DNA from: Cryobacterium breve
Lineage (GTDB): Bacteria; Actinomycetota; Actinomycetes; Actinomycetales; Microbacteriaceae
Direction of reading: 5' to 3'
NCBI RefSeq assembly: GCF_027594785.1
Contig: NZ_CP075584.1
Coordinates: 3,596,001 to 3,660,000, forward strand
Length of the DNA stretch: 64,000 nt
Positions within the stretch are counted from its first letter, which is position 1. Each line of letters opens with the position of its first letter. This document shows, piece by piece, positions 21,442-31,887 of the stretch. The notes beneath the pieces were generated by a model. It saw nothing but the letters and a program-made list of their open reading frames with translations, did not search any database and had not been told where the DNA came from. The position numbers and the translations under genes were made by a program.

Positions 21442-22221
21442 GTGCCTGAGGGTGACACCGTCTGGCTGACCGCTCACAACCTGGACACGGCGCTGCGCGG
21501 TGCGGTGCTGACCGGCTGCGACATCCGCGTGCCGGCCTATGCGACCGTCGACCTCACCGGCGACACCGTGCACGAGGTCGCGAGTCGCGGCAAACACGTG
21601 CTGATCCGGGTGGGCGAGGCCAGCATCCACTCGCACCTGAAAATGGAGGGCGCCTGGCACCTGTACCGGCACGGTACCCCGTGGAAGCGGCCTGCGTTTC
21701 AGGCCAGGGCCGTGCTCGAGACCGCCGACTGGGTGGCGGTCGGGTTCGAACTCGGGGTACTCGAGGTGCTGCCCGCCGGGCAGGAGGCCGCGCGCCTCGA
21801 CTACCTCGGCCCCGACCTGCTCGGCGCCGGCTGGGACCCGGCCGAGGCCGTGCGCCGCCTCGAGGGGCGGCCCGAGCGTCCGATCGCGGTCGCACTCGCC
21901 GACCAGTCGAACCTCGCGGGTCTCGGCAACGAGTACGTGAACGAACTCTGCTTCCTGCGCGGTGTGCTGCCCACTCGGCCGGTGGCAGACGTCACGGATG
22001 TTGACGGTCTCGTCGACCTCGCGCACCGGCTGATCGTCGCGAACCGCGGCAGAACCGACCGGATCACCACGGGTTCCGCCCGCCGCGGCGAGCAGTCCTG
22101 GGTCTACGGCCGCGCCGGCCGGCCGTGCCGCCGCTGCGGCACCCGCATCCGCCAGGGCACGCTCGGCCGCTCTGAGCTCGAGCAGCGGGTCACCTACTGG
22201 TGTCCCCGCTGCCAGACCTGA
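21442..22221 (+). CDS. nei: Fpg/Nei-family DNA glycosylase (endonuclease VIII-like)
   Basis: Bifunctional base-excision glycosylase/AP lyase for oxidised bases. It has 259 residues. The catalytic N terminus is Pro-Glu-Gly-Asp directly after the initiator, so GTG 21442 is certain. The H2TH region has DQSNLAGLGNEYVNELCF, and a C-terminal zinc finger has CRRCGTRIRQG followed by YWCPRCQ. It starts eight bases after the lhr stop. lhr-nei pairing occurs in mycobacteria (Rv3296-Rv3297), which supports a joint repair unit. It converges with the DUF1844 gene, with a strong hairpin between. Confidence 0.95.
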   Translation: MPEGDTVWLTAHNLDTALRGAVLTGCDIRVPAYATVDLTGDTVHEVASRGKHVLIRVGEASIHSHLKMEGAWHLYRHGTPWKRPAFQARAVLETADWVAVGFELGVLEVLPAGQEAARLDYLGPDLLGAGWDPAEAVRRLEGRPERPIAVALADQSNLAGLGNEYVNELCFLRGVLPTRPVADVTDVDGLVDLAHRLIVANRGRTDRITTGSARRGEQSWVYGRAGRPCRRCGTRIRQGTLGRSELEQRVTYWCPRCQT

Positions 22222-22229
22222 CCTGCCAG

Positions 22230-22288
22230 CTGAGGTGTCGCATATCGATGTTCGCGGGTCGCGGGAACGTCGATATGCGACACCTCAG
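22230..22288. terminator. 24-bp-arm inverted repeat between convergent nei and DUF1844 genes
   Basis: Arms 22230-22253 and 22265-22288 pair throughout except one G.T wobble, with an 11-base loop. Each arm contains GGTGTCGCATATCGA or its complement. It starts nine bases after the nei stop and ends 16 bases before the DUF1844 stop, so it may serve both genes. There is no T-tract. Confidence 0.8.
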
Positions 22289-22303
22289 GGAAGGGTGATC
22301 GAG

Positions 22304-22652
22304 CTAGTTGACCGGGCCGGTGTACTTCTCGCCGGGGCCGGCGCCGATCGGGTCGGGGATCGCGGAGGCCTCGCGGAACGCGAGCCTGCAGCGAACGCAG
22401 CCCGTCGCGCAGGCTTCGCGCGTGCATGTCGGCGATATCGGGGGCGGCCGCCGTCACGAGCCCGGCGAGGGCGTTGATGAGCTTCCGGGCCTCGTCGAGG
22501 TCGATCTGCGTGTCGGGGTCGTCGGCGAGCCCGCACTTGACCGCGGCGGCGCTCATCAGGTGCACACACGCCGTCGTGATGATCTCGACGGCGGCAACAT
22601 CGGCGATATCGCGGGTTTCCTGGCTGGCATCCTGGCTTGTGCTACTTGTCAC
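22304..22652 (-). CDS. DUF1844 family protein (apparent frameshift)
   Basis: Conserved actinobacterial protein of unknown function, about 115 residues after correction. The N terminus is Ser/Thr/Asp-rich, then ADVAAVEIITTACVHLMSAA and the DUF1844-like LDEARKLINALAGLV. The frame breaks at 22382-22388: on the coding strand CAGGCTC replaces the CAGCTC needed for SLQLAFREASAIPDPIG. The restored frame ends GPGEKYTGPVN at 22304. The start is GTG 22652. It sits divergently beside infC, as is usual in this group. A link to translation is suggested only by that position. Confidence 0.82.
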
Positions 22653-22665
22653 TGCATTCCTCTGT

Positions 22666-22671
22666 TAGACT
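22666..22671 (+). promoter_or_regulatory. -10 box of the infC-rpmI-rplT operon
   Basis: TAGACT lies in the DUF1844/infC divergent region. A leader of about 250 bases would follow. A TTGTCA is upstream, but the 14-base spacing is short. Confidence 0.4.
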
Positions 22672-22677
22672 CGTCCG

Positions 22678-22929
22678 GGCTCCGAGGTATTTATCTCGGT
22701 ACGAAAGTGGATAATCTCCCACCCGCGCATACCGCTTCACAAAGGTTACCGGGTTGTTTGCACTCCGCCGTCGTGGCACTGGAAACAGTGGCGCGAAGGT
22801 AGACAGGGTGCCGTACGTAGTGTTTGAGCAATAACGCTCCACCATTTCGCACGCGATTTTCCTCTCTTCGTCGCCAGGCGGCATCCGTTGCCTGGCTGTA
22901 GTCACGATGCATGAGAGAAGGAGAGACGC
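22678..22929 (+). promoter_or_regulatory. Long untranslated leader of infC operon
   Basis: About 250 bases without a convincing gene separate the -10 box from infC. The stretch is less GC-rich than its surroundings and contains several short inverted repeats, such as CCGAGG...CTCGG near 22683-22705. infC-rpmI-rplT operons are commonly autoregulated by L20 or IF3 through their leader. No specific L20-binding fold could be confirmed by eye. Confidence 0.4.
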
Positions 22930-23506
<577 letters not shown>

Positions 23507-23514
<8 letters not shown>

Positions 23515-23701
23515 GATGAAGACCCACTCCGGGACTAAGAAGCGCTTCAAGGTAACCGGCAGCGGCAAGATCATGAAGCAGCAGGCCGGTTTGCGCCACA
23601 ACCTCGAGGTCAAGAGCACCCAGCGCAAGTCCCGCCTGAACCACGACCAGGTGTTGGCCAAGGCCGACGCCAAGGTCATCAAGAAGCTTCTCGGTCGCTA
23701 G
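23507..23701 (+). CDS. rpmI: 50S ribosomal protein L35
   Basis: Small basic large-subunit protein of 64 residues: [20 protein letters not shown], then [14 protein letters not shown] and a C-terminal KKLLGR. The ATG at 23507 follows AGGAGGAAAAAA, a strong ribosome-binding site inside the end of infC. The 8-base overlap with infC implies translational coupling. An upstream in-frame ATG at 23462 would add non-conserved residues and is rejected. Confidence 0.97.
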
Positions 23702-23728
23702 ACCCCGTACCCCTAAAGGAACAAGAAA

Positions 23729-24115
23729 ATGGCAAGAGTAAAAAGAGCGGTCAATGCTCACAAGAGCCGCCGCGTCATCCTCGAGCGCGCCAAGGGTTAC
23801 CGCGGCCAGCGCTCCCGTTTGGTCACGAAGGCCAAGGAGCAGCTCACTCACTCCTTCACATACAGCTACCGTGACCGTCGTGCACGCAAGGGTGACTTCC
23901 GTCGCCTGTGGATCCAGCGGATCAACGCTGCGTCCCGCCAGAACGGCCTGACCTACAACCGCCTCATCCAGGGCCTCGCCCTGGCCGGCATCGAGGTCGA
24001 CCGTCGTATCCTCGCCGACCTCGCGGTCAACGAAGCGGCCACCTTCGCCGCCATCGTCGAGAGCGCCAAGGCAGCACTGCCCGCCGACACGTCGGCACCG
24101 AAGGTCAAGGCCTAG
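23729..24115 (+). CDS. rplT: 50S ribosomal protein L20
   Basis: Large-subunit assembly protein that binds 23S rRNA and, in several phyla, represses its own operon. It has 128 residues. The N-terminal basic extension begins [18 protein letters not shown]; the globular part includes [20 protein letters not shown] (first 20 residues shown) and [18 protein letters not shown]. An Ala/Lys tail of about 10 residues exceeds the E. coli length. AAAGGAAC precedes the ATG. A strong terminator follows. Confidence 0.98.
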   Translation: MARVKRAVNAHKSRRVILERAKGYRGQRSRLVTKAKEQLTHSFTYSYRDRRARKGDFRRLWIQRINAASRQNGLTYNRLIQGLALAGIEVDRRILADLAVNEAATFAAIVESAKAALPADTSAPKVKA

Positions 24116-24182
24116 CCTTCACGCTTCAGCGCCGTTCGGTTCGCTAGCAGTTCGTTCCACCAGCACTCCGCATCACCCAAAA

Positions 24183-24215
24183 CGGGAGCGGGCCCCAGGG
24201 CCCACTCCCGTTTTT
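24183..24215 (+). terminator. Rho-independent terminator after rplT
   Basis: CGGGAG-C-GGGCC pairs with GGCCC-A-CTCCCG across 24183-24210, followed directly by TTTTT at 24211-24215. It is 67 bases after the rplT stop. It also lies just past the 3' end of the convergent glycosyltransferase gene. Confidence 0.9.
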
Positions 24216-24231
24216 GCGTGCCCGCGGCCGG

Positions 24232-26472
24232 TCAGGCGGCGGGGGACGAGAGGTCGTAGACCGTCGAGCCGCCGACCGTCGTCGCGGTGTATGTCGCGGC
24301 TACCCAGGTCGCGATGGCCGTCGCTGTGCTGTCTCCGCCGCCCATGCCGCCGCCGCCACCCTGGCTTCCCGAGATGTAGTAGCCCACGTCACCGGCCGCG
24401 ACAGCCGCCTGGAACTCGGCGAGGGTCGGCGTCGGGTCGCTGCTCCAGCCGCCGATCGCCATCACGGCGACGCCGGTGGATAGTTCGAGCGTCGCAGCAG
24501 ATTGCGATCCGTCGACCGCCGCCGCCCAGCGGGCCGTCGAGGCGGCGAGCAGGGCGGTGAGGTCGGACGCGGTCGCGGAATCCGAACCCGAGCCGGAGGG
24601 AGCGGAGCCGGAGCCGTCGGCGTTCGCCGCGGCATCCGTGCCCGTGTCGGTCGTGCCGGAGCCGGTCGCGTCCGTCGTGCCGGTACCGGTACCGGTGTCG
24701 GTCGTTCCGGTCGTGCCCGAGCCGTCTGGGCCGCCGGTGCCTCCCGTCGGGGGAGTGCCGCCCGCGCCTTCCGGCGGGGTGCCGCCGTCTGGCCTCGTGC
24801 CACCGCCGCCGGTGGGGGCGCCGCCCATGAGGCCGCCAGCCGTGCCGCCACCCATGCCGCTCGAAGACGAGATCGAACCGACCGAGGGAATCGAGCCGTT
24901 GTGTGCGACGGAAGCGGTCGCGATCGCGTATGCCGCGCTCCCGCCGAGACCGCCGAGCATGCCGACCAGAACCGCGACGGTCGTGAGGCGACGCCAGCTC
25001 AGGGCGGCGCCGACGACGAAGCTTGCCACGCCGATCAGGGTCACCGCGAGCAGTGTCCAGCGCAGCCACGGCAGCCAGTCCGCGTTCTCGGAGAGGAGCA
25101 CGAAGCCCCAGGCGCCCGCGGCCGCGATCATCGCGGCGAGTCCGAGCCGGCCGAACCAGTGCGAGCGCCCGTGCCAGAGCACGACGCCGCCGGTTCCGAC
25201 GAGGCCCGCGATCGCCGGGGCGAGGGCGACCGTGTAGTACGGGTGGATGGTGCCGCTCATGTAGCTGAAGACGAGTCCCGTCACGAGCAGCCAGCCGCCC
25301 CAGACCACGAGAGCAGCGCGGGCGCCGTCGATGCGGTGCCGCTTCCGGGTCGCCCAGAGACCGAGGACCAGGGCGAGCAGCGCCGTGGGCAGCAGCCACG
25401 AGATCTCGAGGCCCATCTCGCTGCTGAACAGGCGGTCGAGCCCTGTCGCACCGCCGAAGCTCGAGCCGGCAGCGGCCGTCGTGCCGCCGCCGCCCGCGTT
25501 CCCGCCGCCGCCGGCGGTCGCGCCGAAGATCCGGCCGAGGCCGTTGTAGCCGAAGACGAGGTCGAGCACGGTGTTGTCCGTGGACCCGCCGATGTAGGGG
25601 CGAGCGGATGCCGGCCACAGCGCGACCGCGAGCACCCACCACCCCGCCGACACGACGAGGGCGCCCGCGGCGATACCGAGGTGCGCGAGGCGGCGCCAGA
25701 CGGTCGTGTTCGCGAGCAACAGGTAGGCGAGACCGAAGGCCGGCAGTACGAGGAGGCCCTGGAGCATCTTGGTCAGGAACGCGAAGCCGAGGGCGACGCC
25801 GGCGAGGGCGAGCCAGCGCCAGCTCGCTGAGGGCAGTGCGCGGATCACGCAGTACGCGGCCGCCGTCATCAGCACCGTCAGGAGCGCATCCGGGTTGTCG
25901 AAGCGGAACATCAGCGCCGCTGCGGGAGTGAAGGCGAGCAGAGCGCCGGCCACGAGGCCGCCGACGGCGCCCAGCCGCGGGCCGAAGGCCACGAGGCTGC
26001 GCCGCACGGTCGCGAAGACGAGGGCGACGGCCGCGACACCCATCAGCGCCTGGGGCACGAGCACGCTCCAGCTCGAGAAGCCGAAGATCCGCGCCGAGAG
26101 CCCCATCACCCAGAGCGAGGCCGGCGGCTTGTCGACGGTGATGAAGTTCGAGGAGTCGAGAGACCCGAAGAACAGGGCGGTCCAGCTCTTGGACCCGGCC
26201 TGCACCGCGGCGGCGTAGAAGCTGTTCGCCCAGCCGCTCTCGCTCAGGTTCCAGAGGTAGAGCAGGCCGGTCATGATGAGGAGCGCCCAGAAGGACGGCC
26301 GGATCCAGGCGGCGTCCGCGCGTTCGCCGAGAATGGCCCGGGCGAGCAGTCCGCGGCGCGCCGTCGAGGGCGAGTCGGCGGTGGACGGGGTGGACGAAGT
26401 GGACGCACCGTGCGCGCTCGGCACGAATACGGGTGGGCGGGTCGCGTGACCCGGAACGATGTGGCCGGTCAT
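24232..26472 (-). CDS. GT39/ArnT-type membrane glycosyltransferase with low-complexity C-terminal region
   Basis: Polytopic transferase of 746 residues that likely moves a sugar from a polyprenyl-phosphate donor on the outer face of the membrane. The N-terminal half has the family pattern WANSFYAAAVQAGSKSW and SLDSSNFITVDKPPASLWVMG with the acidic Asp pair, then RFDNPDALLTVLMTAAAYC. About 11-12 hydrophobic helices span residues ~60-530. A Gly/Thr-rich loop (around GGGGNAGGGGTTAAAG) interrupts the middle. After the last helix comes a ~110-residue Gly/Pro/Thr/Asp linker, then a compact C-terminal domain (DLTALLAASTARWAAAV ... VYDLSSPAA). The layout resembles the YkcB/ArnT-like group. The acceptor is unknown. 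Confidence 0.82.
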   Translation of the reverse strand: MTGHIVPGHATRPPVFVPSAHGASTSSTPSTADSPSTARRGLLARAILGERADAAWIRPSFWALLIMTGLLYLWNLSESGWANSFYAAAVQAGSKSWTALFFGSLDSSNFITVDKPPASLWVMGLSARIFGFSSWSVLVPQALMGVAAVALVFATVRRSLVAFGPRLGAVGGLVAGALLAFTPAAALMFRFDNPDALLTVLMTAAAYCVIRALPSASWRWLALAGVALGFAFLTKMLQGLLVLPAFGLAYLLLANTTVWRRLAHLGIAAGALVVSAGWWVLAVALWPASARPYIGGSTDNTVLDLVFGYNGLGRIFGATAGGGGNAGGGGTTAAAGSSFGGATGLDRLFSSEMGLEISWLLPTALLALVLGLWATRKRHRIDGARAALVVWGGWLLVTGLVFSYMSGTIHPYYTVALAPAIAGLVGTGGVVLWHGRSHWFGRLGLAAMIAAAGAWGFVLLSENADWLPWLRWTLLAVTLIGVASFVVGAALSWRRLTTVAVLVGMLGGLGGSAAYAIATASVAHNGSIPSVGSISSSSGMGGGTAGGLMGGAPTGGGGTRPDGGTPPEGAGGTPPTGGTGGPDGSGTTGTTDTGTGTGTTDATGSGTTDTGTDAAANADGSGSAPSGSGSDSATASDLTALLAASTARWAAAVDGSQSAATLELSTGVAVMAIGGWSSDPTPTLAEFQAAVAAGDVGYYISGSQGGGGGMGGGDSTATAIATWVAATYTATTVGGSTVYDLSSPAA

Positions 26473-26595
26473 GGCTCCTCCAAAGGTTGATCCTTTGAGC
26501 TTGCCGAGTGCGTCCTTGGGTCGGCTATGCCGGCGCTATGAGGTGGCTATGGCCGGCCGTCAGCGCGGCATCCGCGCCGTTCCGGCCCCGGCAAG

Positions 26596-26601
26596 TAGGC
26601 T
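26596..26601 (+). promoter_or_regulatory. -10 box of leaderless rRNA methyltransferase gene
   Basis: TAGGCT ends 6 bases before the ATG at 26608 with no ribosome-binding site between. This is consistent with a leaderless transcript. Confidence 0.5.
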
Positions 26602-26607
26602 GGCAGC

Positions 26608-27411
26608 ATGTTAGATAATCCCCGTTCTCCGCGCGTGCGGGCCGTTGCGAAGCTGTCGAACCGGGCCGCGCGCTCCGAGACCGGGCTGTTCCTCCTTGAG
26701 GGCCCGCAGGCCGTCGCCGAAGCCCTGAACTTCCGTCCAGAGCTCGTCGTCGAACTGTACGCAACCCCGACGGCCCTCGAGCGCCACCCCGAGATCGCCG
26801 AAACCGCCGTCGATGCCGGCGTCGACGTCGAATTCGTGACAGAGCAGGTCCTCGAGACGATGGCGGACACCGTCACCCCGCAGGGCTTCGTCGCGGTCTG
26901 CCACCAGTTCCCCACCTCGGTCAAGGAGATCTTCGCCAAGGAGCCCAAGCTCATCGCCATCCTCGAAGAGGTGCGTGACCCGGGCAACGCGGGCACGATC
27001 ATCCGGGCAGCGGATGCCGCCGGTGCCGACGCCGTGATCTTCACCGGTCGCAGCGTCGACCTCTACAACCCCAAGGTCGTGCGCTCGTCCACGGGCTCGA
27101 TCTTCCACCTGCCTGTCGCCGTCGGCGTCACCCTCGACGACGTCCGGGAACGCGCCCGCTTCGCCGGCCTCCAAATCTTCGCCGCCGACATCAAGGGCAC
27201 CGACCTGCTCGCCGCCCGCAACGAAGGACTCCTTCTCGCGCCGACGGCCTGGCTGTTCGGCAACGAGGCCCGCGGGCTGACCGACGAGGACCTGGCCCTC
27301 GTCGACCGCTCGATCACCGTGCCGATCTACGGCCACGCCGAGTCGATGAACCTCGCGACCGCGGCATCCGTCTGCCTGTACGAAAGCGCCTTCGCGCAGC
27401 GCAGCATCTAG
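26608..27411 (+). CDS. TrmH/SpoU-family 23S rRNA 2'-O-methyltransferase
   Basis: SPOUT-fold RNA methyltransferase of 267 residues. The N-terminal substrate-binding domain begins RAVAKLSNRAARSETGLFLL. The SPOUT motifs are EEVRDPGNAGTIIRAADAAG (motif 1), WLFGNEARGL (motif 2) and VPIYGHAESMNLATAASVCLYE (motif 3; catalytic Arg/Glu and Asn visible). It occupies the position of tsnR (Rv1644) after rplT in mycobacteria, which favours an rRNA target such as the L11-binding or peptidyl-transferase region. The exact nucleotide cannot be assigned. Confidence 0.92.
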   Translation: MLDNPRSPRVRAVAKLSNRAARSETGLFLLEGPQAVAEALNFRPELVVELYATPTALERHPEIAETAVDAGVDVEFVTEQVLETMADTVTPQGFVAVCHQFPTSVKEIFAKEPKLIAILEEVRDPGNAGTIIRAADAAGADAVIFTGRSVDLYNPKVVRSSTGSIFHLPVAVGVTLDDVRERARFAGLQIFAADIKGTDLLAARNEGLLLAPTAWLFGNEARGLTDEDLALVDRSITVPIYGHAESMNLATAASVCLYESAFAQRSI

Positions 27412-27499
27412 TTCGGCGAAGGCCGGTCCGGCCGTGCAAAGTGTGTGTTTCGTTCGGGCCTAACTGATCAGAATGGCAAGAACCTCGACTTTTGTGACC

Positions 27500-27505
27500 T
27501 AAGTT
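27500..27505 (+). promoter_or_regulatory. -10 box of the glutamate-type ABC transporter operon
   Basis: TAAGTT ends 6 bases before ATG 27512 (and 3 before GTG 27509). That supports ATG 27512 as a leaderless start. Confidence 0.45.
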
Positions 27506-27511
27506 GGGGTG

Positions 27512-28300
27512 ATGGAGCCAACAGATCCCACGCCGGCTACGTCGAACATCACGGTCCGTCGAGGTGAGCCCCTCGTGGTCGTAACCGATGTGAACAAGCA
27601 CTTCGGCGAGCTGCACGTCCTCAAGAACATCAACGCCGTCGTCACCCGCGGCGAGGTCGTCGTCGTCATCGGCCCGAGCGGGTCGGGCAAGTCCACGCTC
27701 TGCCGGGCCATCAATCGCCTCGAGACGATCGACTCCGGCGTCATCACGATTGACGGGCAGGCCCTTCCAGAAGAAGGGAGGGGCCTGGCCCGGCTGCGGG
27801 CCGACGTCGGCATGGTCTTCCAGGCCTTCAACCTGTTCGCGCACATGACCGTGCTGCAGAACGTCACCCTCGGGCCGATCAAAGTGCGCGGGCTGTCCAA
27901 AGCCGACGCCGAGACCCGGGCAATGGCCCTCCTCGAACGGGTCGGCGTCGCCAACCAGGCGCACAAGATGCCCGCCCAGCTCTCCGGCGGCCAGCAGCAG
28001 CGCGTTGCCATCGCCCGGGCCCTCGCGATGGAGCCCAAGGTGATCCTGCTCGACGAGCCGACGAGCGCGCTCGACCCCGAGATGATCAACGAGGTTCTCG
28101 AGGTCATGATCGACCTCGCCAACGATGGAATGACCATGATCGTCGTCACCCACGAGATGGGCTTCGCCCGGCGGGCCGCCAACCGGGTCATCTTCATGGC
28201 CGAGGGCGAGATCGTCGAGGAGTCGACCCCCGACCGATTCTTCACCAACCCCCAGAGCACCCGCGCCAAGGATTTCCTCTCGAAGATCCTCGCGCACTGA
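27512..28300 (+). CDS. gluA: Amino-acid ABC transporter ATP-binding protein (GluA-like)
   Basis: ATPase of a polar amino-acid importer, first of a four-gene operon. It has 262 residues. Walker A is GPSGSGKST, the Q-loop follows in [14 protein letters not shown], the signature is [15 protein letters not shown], Walker B is [15 protein letters not shown] and the switch histidine is in [12 protein letters not shown]. The order ATPase, lipoprotein, two permeases matches gluABCD of Corynebacterium glutamicum, so glutamate is the likely substrate. The symbol rests on that synteny. Confidence 0.9.
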   Translation: MEPTDPTPATSNITVRRGEPLVVVTDVNKHFGELHVLKNINAVVTRGEVVVVIGPSGSGKSTLCRAINRLETIDSGVITIDGQALPEEGRGLARLRADVGMVFQAFNLFAHMTVLQNVTLGPIKVRGLSKADAETRAMALLERVGVANQAHKMPAQLSGGQQQRVAIARALAMEPKVILLDEPTSALDPEMINEVLEVMIDLANDGMTMIVVTHEMGFARRAANRVIFMAEGEIVEESTPDRFFTNPQSTRAKDFLSKILAH

Positions 28301-28372
28301 GGATCCACAGCCCGCAGAATGCGCCAGTCACGCGACCGGCGATCCCAGCACCCAGCACCCCAGGAGGACACC

Positions 28373-29243
28373 ATGCGGCTCAACAGAGGTCTCGTGATTT
28401 CTGCCATCGCCCTCGCGAGTGTTCTCACACTCAGCGCCTGCACCGACTCCGGTGCGAACCCTCCGCCGGGCCCCGCCGTCGCCACCCCGACGTTCGCGCC
28501 GGGAACGACCATGGCGAAGCTCGCCGCGGCAGATAAGATCACGATCGGCACGAAGTTCGACCAGAAGCTCTTCGGACTCAAGAGCCCGGACGGTACGCCG
28601 GTCGGCTTCGACGTCGAAATCGGCAAGATCATCGCGGCCAAGCTGGGTATCGCAGCGAACAAGATCACTTGGGTCGAGACCGTGTCCGCCAACCGGGAAC
28701 CGTTCATCCAGAACGGCCAGGTCGACATCGTCATCGCCACGTACACGATCAACGACAAGCGCAAGGAGGTCGTCTCGTTCGCCGGGCCGTACTACCAAGC
28801 CGGACAGGACCTGCTTGTGCTCGCCGGCAACCCGAGCAGGATCACCGGGCCGGAAGACCTCGCCGGCAAGCCCGTGTGCACCGTGAGCGGCTCCACCTCG
28901 GAGAAGAACATCGCCGCGTATACGACCAACGTGATCGCGACCGACACCTTCTCCAACTGCCTTGGCCCGCTGCGCAGCGGTGAGGTCGTCGCGGTCACCA
29001 CCGACAATGTCATCCTCGCCGGCCTGTCCGCACAGAACTCCGGCGAGTTCGAGGTCGTCGACAAGCCCTTCACCCAGGAGCCGTACGGCATCGGGCTGAA
29101 GAAGGACGACACCGAATTCCGGGCCTTCATCAACGACACCCTCGACGCCTCCTTCACCGATGGAACCTGGGTGGCCGCCTGGAAGGCCACCGCGGGCACG
29201 GTCCTCGACACCCCCCACCCCGCCGACAATCAACCGTTACTAG
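28373..29243 (+). CDS. gluB: Glutamate-type solute-binding lipoprotein (GluB-like, apparent frameshift at the end)
   Basis: Extracytoplasmic binding protein, lipid-anchored. ATG 28373 follows AGGAGG. The signal peptide ends in the lipobox LSAC (cysteine at about residue 23). The mature domain (SBP_bac_3 type) has ITIGTKFDQKLFG, GFDVEIGKIIAAKLG, DIVIATYTINDKRKEVV and QEPYGIGLKKDD. The visible frame runs on past the normal end. Removing one C from the six-C run at 29211-29216 gives the family ending P-T-P-P-T-I-N-R-Y and a TAG at 29241-29243, for 289 residues. The run-on tail to 29368 is therefore not believed. Confidence 0.9.
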
Positions 29244-29260
29244 AACCCGCGCGACGCCGG

Positions 29261-29304
29261 GCGGATGCCGCGAGAGCATCCGGAAAGGGTGTTGCGGCAT
29301 CCGC
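29261..29304 (+). promoter_or_regulatory. Intercistronic hairpin between gluB and gluC
   Basis: GCGGATGCCGC (29261-29271) pairs perfectly with GCGGCATCCGC (29294-29304) around 22 bases. It lies between the abundant binding-protein gene and the permease genes. Such hairpins often protect or partly terminate the upstream message. Confidence 0.6.
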
Positions 29305-29348
29305 TCGTGTACGGACACGTGTTAAACCAACAGAAGGGGAGTCGAGAC

Positions 29349-29992
29349 ATGGACGCAGTCATCGATAATCTGCCGGTCTTCCTCGAAGGCTTTCGAAATA
29401 CCCTCGGCCTGCTCGTCATCTCCGGGGTGGGTGCACTTATTCTCGGCATGATCGTTGCGGGCCTGCGCATCTCACCCGTCGCCTCCTTCCGGGGCTTCGC
29501 GACGGTCTACACCGAGATCATCCGCAACACGCCCCTGACCCTGATCCTCTTCTTCTGCGCCTTCCTGCTGCCGTACCTGCAGTTCTCGCCCGGTTACTTC
29601 ACGCTCGCCGTGATCGGTCTCACCGTCTACACCTCGCCCTTCGTTGCCGAGGCGGTGCGCAGCGGGATCAACGGCGTGCACGTCGGTCAGGCCGAGGCCG
29701 CCCGCAGCATCGGGCTCGGCTTCGGACAGTCGCTCGCGTTCGTGATCCTGCCGCAGGCGCTCCGGATGGTCGTGCCGCCGCTGATCAACGTGTTCATCGC
29801 TCTGGCGAAGAACACCTCCGTCGCCGGTGCCTTCTTCGTCTTCGAACTCTTCGGCGCCGCCCGCCAGGTCACCAATGACCGCGGCGACCGGGTCCTCGCG
29901 ATCCTGCTCGCTGTCGCCGTCTTCTACCTGCTGATCACCGTCACCCTCGGCGTCTTCGCCGGCCGGGTCGAGAAGAGAGTGGCGGTGCTCCG

Positions 29993-29996
<4 letters not shown>
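29349..29996 (+). CDS. gluC: Amino-acid ABC transporter permease (GluC-like)
   Basis: Inner-membrane permease of 215 residues, HisMQ family. It begins MDAVIDNLPVFLEGFRNTLG, where an amphipathic segment leads into TM1 (LLVISGVGALILGMIVAGL). About five helices follow. The EAA loop, which contacts the ATPase, reads GQAEAARSIGLGFGQSLAFV with ILPQALRM. ATG 29349 follows GAGTCGAGAC, and its stop overlaps the next permease start as ATGA. Substrate is inferred from the operon. Confidence 0.92.

Positions 29997-31886
<1,890 letters not shown>

Positions 31887-31887
<1 letters not shown>

Noticed and set aside
29244-29368. Extended C terminus of the binding protein up to 29368
   Set aside because: Removing one C from the C-run at 29211 gives the expected family ending and a stop at 29243. 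The extension lies over the intercistronic hairpin.
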